DNA of 64,000 bases. It comes from CBDCBA01 sp965214125 (lineage in GTDB: Bacteria; Planctomycetota; Phycisphaerae; Tepidisphaerales; Tepidisphaeraceae). The notes beneath the pieces are model-generated. The model saw only the letters and a program-made list of their open reading frames with translations, made no database searches and was not told the origin of the DNA. A program made the translations under genes and the position numbers. This document shows, piece by piece, positions 33,267-42,315 of the stretch (its first letter is position 1; the number at the start of each line of letters is the position of its first letter). The stretch is taken from positions 186,001-250,000 of the forward strand of contig CBDCBA010000031.1 of assembly GCA_965214125.1 (NCBI GenBank), read 5' to 3'.

Positions 33267-33872
33267 ATGACGATCGACCCGGCGACGACGGAGATCGGCG
33301 ACTTCTACCAGCTCCTGAGCAGCCTCGTCGTGCCGCGGCCGATCGGGTGGATCAGCACGACCTCGCGCGACGGCGTCGACAACCTCGCGCCGTACAGCTT
33401 CTTCAACGCCGTCGCCGCCAACCCGCCGGCCGTGATGTTCAGCGGCACACGCGGCGGCGACGGCCGGCACAAGGATTCTGTGCAAAATGCCCTCGACACC
33501 GGCGAGTTCGTCACCAACGCCGTCACGGTGGAGCTGGCCGAGCAGATGAATCGCACGAGCGCGTCAGTCGCGGCCGGCGAGAGCGAGTTCGACGTCGCCG
33601 GCCTGGAGCGCGTCGCGAGCGGGCGCGTGCGGCCGCCGGGCGTAATGCGGTCGCCGGCGCGGATGGAGTGCCGCGTAATCCACCACTTCGACGTCGGCAC
33701 CGGCCCGCGGTCGGCAACGGTTGTGGTCGGCGAGGTGCTGCTCCTGCACACGGGCGAGGGCCTGCTCGTCGACGGCGCGTTCGACGCAGGCCGGCTGGAC
33801 GCCGTCGGGCGGCTGGGCGGGTCCGACTACGCCACCACCCGCGACCGCTTCGCCCTGAGCCGCCCCGAATGA
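33267..33872 (+). CDS. Flavin reductase-like FMN-binding split-barrel protein
   Basis: A 201-residue protein of the flavin reductase/DIM6-NTAB family. The FMN-binding signature RPIGWISTTSRDGVDNLAPYSFFNAVAANPP is present (read here from residues about 21-50), followed by DTGEFVTNAVT. It reduces or binds FMN, often as the partner of an oxygenase; no oxygenase is adjacent. It begins eight bases after the XRE-cupin gene, so the two are probably co-transcribed. The start is ATG 33267. Confidence 0.82.
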   Translation: MTIDPATTEIGDFYQLLSSLVVPRPIGWISTTSRDGVDNLAPYSFFNAVAANPPAVMFSGTRGGDGRHKDSVQNALDTGEFVTNAVTVELAEQMNRTSASVAAGESEFDVAGLERVASGRVRPPGVMRSPARMECRVIHHFDVGTGPRSATVVVGEVLLLHTGEGLLVDGAFDAGRLDAVGRLGGSDYATTRDRFALSRPE

Positions 33873-33897
33873 CCGCCCGTGCCATTGCGCGCATGGG

Positions 33898-33927
33898 TTG
33901 CCAATCGACCGGCGCGTCCGGTATAGT
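33898..33927 (+). promoter_or_regulatory. Sigma-70-type promoter of the acyl-CoA dehydrogenase gene
   Basis: TTGCCA (33898-33903) and TATAGT (33922-33927) are 18 bases apart, the best promoter match in the window. The mRNA would have a leader of about 50 nt with a GAGGAGG ribosome site before ATG 33987. It probably drives the following 2-oxoacid dehydrogenase genes in part. Confidence 0.65.
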
Positions 33928-33986
33928 GGAAGTGGTTCCGGCGAAGTGGAAACGCCACGCGGCCGGATTCGTGCGAGGAGGCACCC

Positions 33987-36068
33987 ATGACGCAGGCGAC
34001 CAGCAACGGCAGCGCGAACTCTTCCAACAGCAGCCCTACAGGGGGCGGCGCGGACCTCAAGACACTCAAGGGCGTCAGCGAGCGTGACCGGCAGATGATC
34101 GCCGACGCCGAGGCGTTGCTCGGCACGCAGCCCGACAGCATCGGCGCGGTCAAGAGCCTCTTCTGGGGCCGCCTGCGCCACGACCTCGTCTACCCGTACC
34201 CGCCCTACGACAAGGACGAAAAGCAACGCTGCACCGAACTGCTCGGCCGCCTCGACGCGTACCTGCGCGAGGAGCACCCGTCGACCGAGATCGACCAGGG
34301 CCAGGAGATTCCCCGCTGGGTCATCGACAAGCTCTTCGACCTCGGCGTGCTGGGCATGACGATCCCGGCCGAGCACGGCGGCGGGGGCTTTGGCATCACG
34401 AGCTACAACCGCGTGCTCGAGCGCATCGGCCGCAGTTGCGGGTCGACGGCGGTCATGGTCAGTGCCCACCAGAGCATTGGCTGCAAGGCCGTGATGCTCT
34501 TCGGCACCGACGAGCAGAAGGCCAAGTGGCTGCCCCATCTGGCGAAGGACTGGCTCAGCGCGTTTTGCCTGAGCGAGCCGATGGTCGGCTGCGACGCCGG
34601 CGGGCAGGAGACGCGCATCGAGAAACGCGAGGACGGCTCCTTCGTCATTAACGGCGAAAAGAAGTGGAGCACGAGCGGCGCCCTGGCCGGTTTGTTCACC
34701 GTCATGGGCAAGCAGACGATGCCCGACGGCAAGGACAAGGTCACGGCCGTCGTGTGCATGCCCGACGCGCCCGGCGTGGAGATTTTCCAGAAGAACCGCA
34801 GCAAGTGCGGCATCCGCGGCACGTGGCAGGCGCGCATCCGCTTCACCGACGTGGTCGTCCCGGCGGAGAACCTGCTCCACAAGGAAGGCAAGGGCCTGAA
34901 CGTCGCGCTGACGTGCCTGAACTACGGTCGCTGCACCCTGTCGGCCGGCATGCTCGGAGGGGCACGCCGGGCGATGGAGCAGTCCACCAAGTGGGCCAAG
35001 GCCCGCTATCAATTCGGCCGCCCGATCGGCGAGTTCGAGCTGGTTCAGGAGAAGGTCGCCCGCATGAGCGCGTACTGCTACGCGATGGACGCCCTGCTCT
35101 ACGCGACCACCGGCTTCCTCGATCGCCACGACGAGGACATCCAACTCGAAACCGCCGCCTGCAAGGTGTTCTGTAGCGAGATGGGCTGGCGCACGGTCAA
35201 CGATGCCGTGCAGATCATGGGCGGCGAGGGGTACATGACCGAGAACGAGGTCGAGCGCATCTTCCGCGACAGCCGCATCAACACAATCGTTGAGGGGGCG
35301 AACGAGGTGATGCAAAGCTACATCTTCGCCTACGGCGGCCGGGCGCTGGCCGAGCACATGCTCGGCGTCAAGCAGGCCCTGACCTGGGACGGCGACGCCT
35401 CGCTTGGCGAGAACTTCAAGCGGCTGGCCAAGAACGGCACGCGCGGCTCGCTCGTCAAGGCGGGCCTGCCGCTGGCGGCGAACGTCTTTCTGGGCCTGCG
35501 CGGCACCACGCCGCACAAGCCGGAGGTCCACCACGAACTGTCGGTTTGGGCCGACAAGCTCGTCGAGGCGGTCCGCCAGCACTCGCACGAGTTCAAGCTC
35601 GCTGCCAAGCGGGAGGACGCGGCCATCGTGACCCGCCAGTGCGTGCAGGCGCGGCTTGCCGACGCGGCGATGTGGATCCACGCCTGGGCGTGCGTGCTCT
35701 CGAAGATCGATCGCCAGCTTTGCCGCGCCAAGAGCGACGAGGCGATGGACACGCTCAAGTTCAAGCGCAACCGCGCCGCGGCCGAACACTTCATGGCGAT
35801 GGCGGCCATCGAGATCAACAACAGCTACGAGGCCCTCTACAACCACGCCGACGACTCGATGCGCGTCGCCGCCGAAGCCACGTACGCGTGGATCGACGAG
35901 CAGCCCGACTCCGACTACGTGCTGCCCGAGCGCACGCCTTACGAGGGCAAGGGTCGCCCGGCGACGCAGGCGGGGATCGACCAGTTCCCCGCCGACGGCG
36001 ACGCCAAGGCCGACGAGCCGTCGGACGAGGCGAAGGAGCCGATTGGCGAGCTGGCCGCGATGACCTAG
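33987..36068 (+). CDS. Acyl-CoA dehydrogenase, long (VLCAD-like) form
   Basis: A 693-residue flavoenzyme performing the first step of beta-oxidation. The core (residues about 85-470) has LGMTIPAEHGGGGFGITSYN, FCLSEPMVGCDAG, the FAD-binding INGEKKWSTSGALA, RYQFGRPIGEF, YCYAMDALLYATTGFLDR, VQIMGGEGYMTENEVERIFRD and the catalytic Glu in IVEGANEVMQ. A C-terminal extension of about 220 residues, as in membrane-associated VLCAD/ACAD9-type enzymes, includes a long helical bundle. The N-terminus is a Ser/Asn/Gly-rich disordered stretch. Chain-length preference cannot be read directly. It has its own promoter and precedes the E1/E2 genes. Confidence 0.92.
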   Translation: MTQATSNGSANSSNSSPTGGGADLKTLKGVSERDRQMIADAEALLGTQPDSIGAVKSLFWGRLRHDLVYPYPPYDKDEKQRCTELLGRLDAYLREEHPSTEIDQGQEIPRWVIDKLFDLGVLGMTIPAEHGGGGFGITSYNRVLERIGRSCGSTAVMVSAHQSIGCKAVMLFGTDEQKAKWLPHLAKDWLSAFCLSEPMVGCDAGGQETRIEKREDGSFVINGEKKWSTSGALAGLFTVMGKQTMPDGKDKVTAVVCMPDAPGVEIFQKNRSKCGIRGTWQARIRFTDVVVPAENLLHKEGKGLNVALTCLNYGRCTLSAGMLGGARRAMEQSTKWAKARYQFGRPIGEFELVQEKVARMSAYCYAMDALLYATTGFLDRHDEDIQLETAACKVFCSEMGWRTVNDAVQIMGGEGYMTENEVERIFRDSRINTIVEGANEVMQSYIFAYGGRALAEHMLGVKQALTWDGDASLGENFKRLAKNGTRGSLVKAGLPLAANVFLGLRGTTPHKPEVHHELSVWADKLVEAVRQHSHEFKLAAKREDAAIVTRQCVQARLADAAMWIHAWACVLSKIDRQLCRAKSDEAMDTLKFKRNRAAAEHFMAMAAIEINNSYEALYNHADDSMRVAAEATYAWIDEQPDSDYVLPERTPYEGKGRPATQAGIDQFPADGDAKADEPSDEAKEPIGELAAMT

Positions 36069-36179
36069 CCGGCCGCTCCCGGCGAACCGGCCCTGACCTG
36101 TCCGGCGGGGCCCGAAGCCGATACCGTTGTTTCGACGCGCACCGTCGCCGCGCCGCCCGTGCCACCTGGGAGCCCGCCC

Positions 36180-37361
36180 ATGCCGCTCAGCACCGTCTAC
36201 ACCGCCGAGATTAATCGCCTCGAGTTGCTCGATGCCGAGGGCAAGCTTGACGAGGAGCTTGCCGCCGACACGCGCGACGTGCTGACCGACGAGCACGTGA
36301 CCGAGCTGTACGAGGAGATGCTCGTCGCCCGCGAACTCGACGAGGCCGCCTACCGCCTGCAGCGCAGCGGCCGGATGGGCACCTTCCCGCAGAACAAGGG
36401 TCAGGAGGCCGCCGCTTTGGGCGCGGCCGTTGCGCTCAAAAAGGGCCACGATCACATCACGCCGGCGTACCGCGAGAACATCGCCCTGTTCCACCACGGC
36501 GTGCCGATGCACCAGGTGCTGCTGCACTGGATGGGCGACGAGCGCGGCAACATGTTCGACCCCGACCTGTGCGTCAGCCCGATCTGCATCGAGATCGGTG
36601 CCCAGGTGCTGCATGGCGCGGGCATCGGCTGGGCAATGAAGTTCAAGAACAAGAAGGACGAAGGCGACCGCGTTTGCATGACCTTCTGCGGCGACGGCGC
36701 GACGAGCGAGGGGGACTTTCACGAAGGCCTCAACTTCGCCAGCGTGTTGAAGGCGCCGGTGGTCTTCATCGTGCAGAACAACGGCTGGGCCATCAGCGTG
36801 CCGACGCACAAGCAGTCGGCGAGCGAAACGTTCGCGCAAAAGGCGCTGGCGTACGGCATGCCCACGATCCAGGCCGACGGCAACGATCTGTTCGCCAGCT
36901 ACAAGGCCTGCCGCGACATGGTCGCCCACGCCCGCGCCGGCAACGGGGCGGCCTTCGTGGAACTGACGACCTATCGCCTGGCCGACCACACCACCGCCGA
37001 CGACGCCCGCCGCTACCGCCCCGCCGGCGAACTCGAGGCGGCCGCGAAGAACGACCCGCTCGTCCGCACGCGCCTCTTCCTCGAGGCCGCCGGCCAATGG
37101 GACGACGACAAGGAGCAGGCCGCCAAGGCGCGGGCGAAGAAGATCGTCCGCGAGGTCGTCGACGCCGCCGACAAGATCGCCAAGCCTGACCCGGCCGACG
37201 TCTTCAACCACGTCTTCGCCGAGCTGCCCGACGAAATCGTCCGCCAACGCGACACCCGTCGCACCAGCAGCCTCGGCCAGTTCCCAGAACAACCCACGCT
37301 CCAACCCAAGACCTCGCAGCCGACCAAGTCCTCCGCCCAGCGCGAGCTCGCCCCCGCCTGA
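36180..37361 (+). CDS. 2-oxoacid dehydrogenase E1, alpha subunit
   Basis: A 393-residue thiamine diphosphate-binding subunit. The TPP motif GDGATSEGDFHEGLNFASV (about 172-190) runs on to NNGWAIS, and LTTYRLADHTTADD is the usual loop. The 36-residue lead before the core (TAEINRLELLDAEG) and RMGTFPQNKGQEA fit pyruvate, acetoin and branched-chain oxoacid dehydrogenases alike. The surrounding genes for acyl-CoA breakdown favour branched-chain 2-oxoacids. ATG 36180 has GGGAG upstream. The E1beta and E2 genes follow; no E3 gene is present, so a shared dihydrolipoamide dehydrogenase is assumed. Confidence 0.88.
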   Translation: MPLSTVYTAEINRLELLDAEGKLDEELAADTRDVLTDEHVTELYEEMLVARELDEAAYRLQRSGRMGTFPQNKGQEAAALGAAVALKKGHDHITPAYRENIALFHHGVPMHQVLLHWMGDERGNMFDPDLCVSPICIEIGAQVLHGAGIGWAMKFKNKKDEGDRVCMTFCGDGATSEGDFHEGLNFASVLKAPVVFIVQNNGWAISVPTHKQSASETFAQKALAYGMPTIQADGNDLFASYKACRDMVAHARAGNGAAFVELTTYRLADHTTADDARRYRPAGELEAAAKNDPLVRTRLFLEAAGQWDDDKEQAAKARAKKIVREVVDAADKIAKPDPADVFNHVFAELPDEIVRQRDTRRTSSLGQFPEQPTLQPKTSQPTKSSAQRELAPA

Positions 37362-37374
37362 CGCCCGGCCCGCT

Positions 37375-37412
37375 GTCTGCCCACGTCCCACCTCCCCGCT
37401 CCCACCTCCCCC
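37375..37412 (+). repeat. Family E single arm
   Basis: A single pyrimidine-rich arm, TCTGCCCACGTCCCACCTCC onward, closely matches the right arms at 12509-12550 and 39863-39898, with no opposing arm. It fills the gap between the E1alpha stop and the E1beta start. Confidence 0.8.
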
Positions 37413-37417
37413 GCCCC

Positions 37418-38392
37418 ATGCCCCAGCTCAACATGGTCGAGGCCATCAACCTCGCGCTCGCCCAGGAGATGGAGCGCGACGAGCGCGTGATCGTGCTCGG
37501 CGAGGACGTGGGCCTCAACGGCGGCGTCTTCCGCGTCACCGACGGCTTGCAGAAGCGCTTCGGCGAGGATCGCGTCGTCGACACGCCGCTGAGCGAAGGG
37601 GGCATCATGGGCACCTGCGTCGGCCTCGCCCACGCCGGGATGATTCCCGTGCCCGAGATTCAATTCGAAGGCTTCCTCGGCCCGGCGTACGACCAACTCG
37701 TCAACCAGGCGTCGCGCAGCCGCAACCGCAACCGCGGCAGCCACACGTGTCCAATCACCGTGCGCGTCCCCGTCGGCGGCGGCATCCACGCGCCGGAGAT
37801 GCACAGCGATAGCCCGGAGGCCGTCTACGTCCATACCACCGGCCTGAAGGTCGTGATGCCCAGCCGCCCGTACGACGCCAAGGGCATGCTCGCGACGGCC
37901 CTACGCGACCCCGACCCGGTCCTCTTCTTCGAGCCCAAGCGCGTCTACCGCAGCTTCCGCGAGGAGGTGCCCGAGGAGGACTACACGATCCCCTTCGGCC
38001 AGGCGAAGCTGCTGAACGAGGGGGATGACGTCACCGTCGTCACCTGGGGCGCCACCGTTTTCCAGTGCCTCGACGCGATCGACCACCTGCCGGAGAACAT
38101 CGGCGTCGACCTGATCGACCTGCGCAGCCTTTGGCCGCTCGACATCGACACGGTCGTCGAAAGCGTCAAGAAGACCGGCCGCTGCGTCGTCGTCCACGAG
38201 GCCCCGAAGACCGCCGGGCTCGGCGCCGAAATCAGCGCGCTCGTCCAGGAGCGATGCTTCCTGCACCTGGAAGCGCCCGTGCAGCGCGTGACCGGATTTG
38301 ACGTGCCGATGCCGTACTACAAGCTCGAGCTCGAGTACCTTCCCGAGCGCGGCCGCATCACCAAGGCCGTCCGTGAGACCGTCGCGTACTAA
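37418..38392 (+). CDS. 2-oxoacid dehydrogenase E1, beta subunit
   Basis: A 324-residue transketolase-type subunit that completes the E1 active site. Features are MVEAINLALAQEMERDERVIVLGEDVG, VVDTPLSEGGIMG, GSHTCPITVRVPVGGGIHAPEMHSD, and C-terminal HEAPKTAGLGAEIS and VTGFDVPMPY. The start ATG 37418 directly follows a family E arm and has no Shine-Dalgarno sequence. E2 begins 10 bases downstream. Confidence 0.92.
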   Translation: MPQLNMVEAINLALAQEMERDERVIVLGEDVGLNGGVFRVTDGLQKRFGEDRVVDTPLSEGGIMGTCVGLAHAGMIPVPEIQFEGFLGPAYDQLVNQASRSRNRNRGSHTCPITVRVPVGGGIHAPEMHSDSPEAVYVHTTGLKVVMPSRPYDAKGMLATALRDPDPVLFFEPKRVYRSFREEVPEEDYTIPFGQAKLLNEGDDVTVVTWGATVFQCLDAIDHLPENIGVDLIDLRSLWPLDIDTVVESVKKTGRCVVVHEAPKTAGLGAEISALVQERCFLHLEAPVQRVTGFDVPMPYYKLELEYLPERGRITKAVRETVAY

Positions 38393-38402
38393 AAGGAATC
38401 CC

Positions 38403-39806
38403 ATGGCCCGACCCGGTGAAAGCTTCGACGGCGACGACTTCCTGCTGCCCGACCTCGGCGAAGGTCTGGAGGAGGCGGAGGTCGTCGAGTGGCAGATCGA
38501 GGAGGGCCAAACCGTTGAGGAGGGCCAGACGCTCGCGCTGATCGAGACGGGCAAGGCGCAGACCGAACTCGTCTGCCCGCGCGATGGCGTCGTCACCAAG
38601 CTCTACGGCGGGCCCGGTGACATGATGAAGGTCGGCGCGCCGATCCTCTGCCTCCCAAGCAGCGCCAACGCCGCAGCGGAAGTTGCGGGTTCTGAGAATT
38701 CCGCTGATGAAGACGACGACGCAGCCGATGACCCAGAGTCATCCGACGCCGAAACCGCCAGCGCCGAGGAGCGCGAGGACGCCGGCACCGTCGTCGGCAG
38801 CCTCGGCGCCACCGCCGGCATTGGCGAGGCGGGCAAGCCCCTGGCCGCCCCGGCCGTCCGGGCGCTGGCGCGGGCTCTGAACATCGACCTCGCCAGCATC
38901 GCCGGCAGCGGCATCGGCGGGCGCATCACCGCCGGCGACGTGAAGGCCAAGGCCGGCGACGTCAAAGCGAAGCCCAGCGGTGGCGGTTCCAACGGACGCC
39001 ACGCCCCTGCCCCGCGCGAGGCCGAGCGCGCTGTCGAACCGCTGTCCCCCTCGCCCAGGCCGGAGCGCGACCCAACGCCGCGCCGCCAGCCGGGCGAGGA
39101 CGTCACTCGCATCCCCTTCCGCGGCCTGCGTCGCACGATTGCCAACCGCCTGCGCGAGAGCGTCGACAAGGCCGTTCACTTCACCGTGATGGACGAGGCC
39201 GACGTCACCCGCCTCGAAGCGACGCGCAAGAAGTTCATCGCCGCCACCGGCCGAAAGATCAGCCTGCTGCCGTTCGCCTGCGTCGCCGTCGCCCGCGTCC
39301 TCAGCGGCGAGTTCGGCTACGAACTGCAACGCCTCAACAGCACCAGCGACGACGACAACAACGAGATCCACCAGCACAACCGCGTTCACCTCGGCCTCGC
39401 CGTCGACACGAGCAGCGGCCTGATGGTCCCCGTCATCCGCGACGCCAACACCCTGGGCGTGATGGAGCTCGGCGAGCGGATCGGCGAGGTGGCCGCCGGC
39501 AGCCGCGATCGCTCGCTGGCGCAAAGCGAGTTGCAGGGTAGCACGTTCACCGTCAGCAACTTCGGCAGCTACGCCGGGCGGTTCGCGACGCCGGTCATCA
39601 ACTACCCTGAGTGCGGCATTCTCGCCGTCGGCCGGATGCGCGAAGGCGTGGTCGTCCGGCAAGGCATGATGGGCGTCGGCAAGCTGCTGCCGCTGAGCCT
39701 GACCTGCGACCACCGCATCGTCGACGGCGGCACCGCCACGATGGCGCTCGCCGCCACCATCAAGCTGCTGCAAGACCCGGATGCCCTTTTGCCGGAGGAT
39801 GTGTAG
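38403..39806 (+). CDS. 2-oxoacid dehydrogenase E2 (lipoamide acyltransferase)
   Basis: A 467-residue core subunit. One N-terminal lipoyl domain has its lysine in IETGKAQTEL (about residue 50); the residue before the Lys is Gly instead of the usual Asp. An acidic linker (SADEDDDAADDPESSDAE), a peripheral-subunit-binding domain (PAVRALARALNIDLASIAGSGIGGRITAGDV), a basic/Pro-rich linker and the catalytic domain (LRRTIANRLRES to TCDHRIVDGGTA, with the catalytic His) follow. AAGGA lies before ATG 38403. The acyl group cannot be fixed from sequence; context favours branched-chain substrates. Confidence 0.92.
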   Translation: MARPGESFDGDDFLLPDLGEGLEEAEVVEWQIEEGQTVEEGQTLALIETGKAQTELVCPRDGVVTKLYGGPGDMMKVGAPILCLPSSANAAAEVAGSENSADEDDDAADDPESSDAETASAEEREDAGTVVGSLGATAGIGEAGKPLAAPAVRALARALNIDLASIAGSGIGGRITAGDVKAKAGDVKAKPSGGGSNGRHAPAPREAERAVEPLSPSPRPERDPTPRRQPGEDVTRIPFRGLRRTIANRLRESVDKAVHFTVMDEADVTRLEATRKKFIAATGRKISLLPFACVAVARVLSGEFGYELQRLNSTSDDDNNEIHQHNRVHLGLAVDTSSGLMVPVIRDANTLGVMELGERIGEVAAGSRDRSLAQSELQGSTFTVSNFGSYAGRFATPVINYPECGILAVGRMREGVVVRQGMMGVGKLLPLSLTCDHRIVDGGTATMALAATIKLLQDPDALLPEDV

Positions 39807-39898
39807 GAGGTGGAAGCGAGGGAGGTGTGACGTGGGCCGAGCCCGGACCACTTCTCATCTTTTCGGCCCACGTCCCACCTCCCTCGCTCCCACCTCCC
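39807..39898. repeat. Family E inverted pair filling a whole intergenic gap
   Basis: Left arm 39807-39840 and right arm 39863-39898 pair imperfectly. The element starts directly after the E2 stop codon (TAG 39804-39806) and ends directly before the ATG of the MBL-fold gene, so no other intergenic DNA is left. Confidence 0.88.
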
Positions 39899-40730
39899 AT
39901 GCGCTATTCCTGGCAACTCCTCGACGCCGGCCCGATCGCCCTCGACGGCGGCGGTATGTTCGGCGTGGTGCCGCGCGTGCTGTGGTCGAAGAAGTTCCCG
40001 CCGGACGACAAGAACCGCATCACGCTTCGCCACAACTGCCTGCTGTTGAAGTCTGAGGACGCCAAGCGCACCGTGCTCATCGAGACAGGCAGCGGCGACA
40101 AGTTCGGCGAAAAGGACCGCGCCATCTTCGGCCTGAGCGATCGCTCCGTTCACACCGCCATCGCCGAAGCCAACGTTGATCCCGGCGACTTAACGAACGT
40201 CATCGTCACGCACCTGCACTTCGATCACGCCGGCGGGCTCACCCGGCTCGATGGTGACCGGCCGGTGCTGTCGTTCCCCAACGCGGCCGTTCACGTGCAG
40301 TCCCGCGAGTACCGCGATGCCGTCGAGAACCACAGCGTGATGACCAAAACGTACCTGCCCGAAAACCTCCAGCCGCTCGAACCGAACCTGAAGCTCGCCA
40401 ACGGCGACGGCGAGGTGCTGCCAGGCCTCTACGCATTCGCCGTGCCCGGCCACACGTGGGGGCAGCAGGCGATCAGCTTTACTGATACGATGAACCGCTC
40501 GATCGTCTTCACGCCCGACGTGCTCCCCACCGCCAGCCACGTCGGCCGCCGCCTACTCTATGGCCTACGACGTCGAGCCGTACACCACCCTCAAAACCAA
40601 AACCGCCCTGCTCCGCGACGCCGTCAAGCACGACCTGACGCTCGTGCTCGTCCACGAACCGCAAACACCCGTCGTGACAGTTCGCGAGGACGGCGACGGC
40701 TGGTTTACATTGGAGCCGACGCAACCGTGA
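39899..40730 (+). CDS. MBL-fold metallo-hydrolase, interrupted by a one-base frameshift
   Basis: A metallo-beta-lactamase-fold hydrolase of about 276 residues if corrected. The zinc motif VTHLHFDHAGG is present, with IETGSGDKFG before it and PGHTWGQQA and FTPDVLPTASHVG after it. After SHVG the frame is lost: skipping the C at 40547 restores AAYSMAYDVEPYTTL and runs to TGA at 40728-40730, giving LVLVHEPQTPVV as expected for the family. Without the shift, the frame continues open into the next gene. Either the assembly has one extra base, the gene is broken, or a +1 shift is used. The start abuts a family E repeat and lacks a Shine-Dalgarno sequence. Its stop overlaps the GTG of the carboxyltransferase gene by four bases. 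Confidence 0.75.
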
Positions 40731-42304
40731 AGGACCTTCGCTCCATCGCCGTTGAAGTGATTGCCGACGAACGCGTGCTGCGCGAAGGGGGCGGCGCCCG
40801 CGGCATCGAGCGACAGAAGAAGCTCGGCCGCATGACCGCCCGCGAGCGGATCGCCGCCCTCCGCGATGATGGCGCGCCCCTGCTGGAACTTGGTCTTTGG
40901 GCGGGGTGGGAGATGTACCCCGACGCCGGCGGCACCATTCCCGCGGCCGGCGTGGTCGTGGCCATCACGCGCGTCAGTGGGCGCGACGCGATGATTGTCG
41001 CCAACGACGCCACGGTGAAGGCCGGTGCCTTCTTCCCGGCCACCGCCAAAAAGGTGCTGCGGGCGCAGAACATCGCCTTCGCGTGCGGGCTGCCACTGGT
41101 CTACCTCGTCGACTCGGCGGGCGTCTACCTGCCGATGCAGGACGAGGTCTTTCCCGACGAGGACGACTTCGGCCGCATCTTCCGCAACAACGCGGTGCTG
41201 TCGGCCGCCGGCGTGCCGCAGCTCGCGGCCGTGATGGGCAACTGCGTCGCGGGCGGCGCGTACCTTCCCGTGCTGAGCGACAAGATGCTCATGACCAAGG
41301 GCAGCGAGCTCTACCTCGCCGGCCCCGCGCTCGTGAAGGCCGCCATCGGTCAAACCGCCGACGCCGACGAGCTCGGCGGCGCCGAGATGCACGCGGCCGT
41401 CAGCGGCACCGTCGACTTCCTCGAAGACGACGACAACGCCTGCATCAAACGCCTGAAGTCGCTCATATCGCATTTCCCCGGCTTCCCCGACGCGGAGGCG
41501 GACGCTTCGGGTCCGAGCCGCGATCCGCAGTCGCTCTACGACCTTCCCCTCACCGGCGAGTACGACGCACGCGATCTCCTCGCCGGCATCATCGACGCTG
41601 GCACTTTCGATGAGTACAAGCAGGAGTATGGCCAGAGCCTTGTCTGCGGCTACGCCCGGCTCGGCGGGCGGTCGGTCGGCATCGTCGCCAACCAGCGCCA
41701 GCGCGTGAAGACGGCCAAGAGAGAGGTGCAGGTGGGCGGCGTGATCTACCACGACGCCGCCGACAAGGCCGCGCGCTTCGTGATGGACTGCGACCAGACG
41801 GGCCTGCCAATCCTTTTCTTCCAGGACGTCGCCGGCTTCATGGTCGGCACCCGCAGCGAGCAGGCGGGCGTGATTCGCAGCGGCGCCAAGCTCGTCAACG
41901 CCGTCAGCAACTGCCGCGTGCCGAAGATCACCACCGTCGTCGGCGGCAGCTACGGGGCGGGTAACTACGCACTGTGCGGCAAGGCCTTCGACCCGACCTT
42001 CATCTTCGCCTGGCCGCACGCGAAGTACGCCGTCATGGGCGCCGGCCAGGCGGCGAAGACGCTCGTGCAGCTCGCCAAACGTCAGGCCGAGCGGGCGGGC
42101 GAGGAGTTCGACGATGCCGAGCTGACGAAAGCCGTTACGGGCGAGTACGAGCATAAGGCCGACATCCGCTACGGCGCCGCCCGCGGCTGGGTCGACGCGA
42201 TCATCGCCCCGCACGACACGCGCAACGTGCTTGCCCACGCCCTGTCGCTCGCAACACGCCCGACGCCGCGCAGCGGCTTTCGCGGCGGGGTTCTTCAGGT
42301 TTAG
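40727..42304 (+). CDS. Acyl-CoA carboxylase, carboxyltransferase (beta) subunit
   Basis: A 525-residue carboxyltransferase that moves CO2 from biotin to an acyl-CoA. It has RERIAALRDDG near the N-terminus, VYLVDSAGVYLPMQDEVFPD, GNCVAGGAYLPVLSD, FFQDVAGFMVGTRSEQ, GGSYGAGNYALCGKAFDP and FAWPHAKYAVMGAGQAAKTL. The DSAGVYLPxQxExFPD form is typical of methylcrotonyl-CoA and geranyl-CoA carboxylases rather than propionyl-CoA carboxylase. The matching biotin-bearing alpha subunit is not in the window. GTG 40727 forms a GTGA overlap with the MBL gene. AtuA-type genes follow. Confidence 0.9.
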   Translation: MKDLRSIAVEVIADERVLREGGGARGIERQKKLGRMTARERIAALRDDGAPLLELGLWAGWEMYPDAGGTIPAAGVVVAITRVSGRDAMIVANDATVKAGAFFPATAKKVLRAQNIAFACGLPLVYLVDSAGVYLPMQDEVFPDEDDFGRIFRNNAVLSAAGVPQLAAVMGNCVAGGAYLPVLSDKMLMTKGSELYLAGPALVKAAIGQTADADELGGAEMHAAVSGTVDFLEDDDNACIKRLKSLISHFPGFPDAEADASGPSRDPQSLYDLPLTGEYDARDLLAGIIDAGTFDEYKQEYGQSLVCGYARLGGRSVGIVANQRQRVKTAKREVQVGGVIYHDAADKAARFVMDCDQTGLPILFFQDVAGFMVGTRSEQAGVIRSGAKLVNAVSNCRVPKITTVVGGSYGAGNYALCGKAFDPTFIFAWPHAKYAVMGAGQAAKTLVQLAKRQAERAGEEFDDAELTKAVTGEYEHKADIRYGAARGWVDAIIAPHDTRNVLAHALSLATRPTPRSGFRGGVLQV

Positions 42305-42315
42305 GGATACGCGCA

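Noticed and set aside
33564..37391. 1275-codon minus-strand open frame opposite the acyl-CoA dehydrogenase and E1alpha genes
   Set aside because: Antisense shadow; no motif, while the plus-strand proteins match known families end to end.
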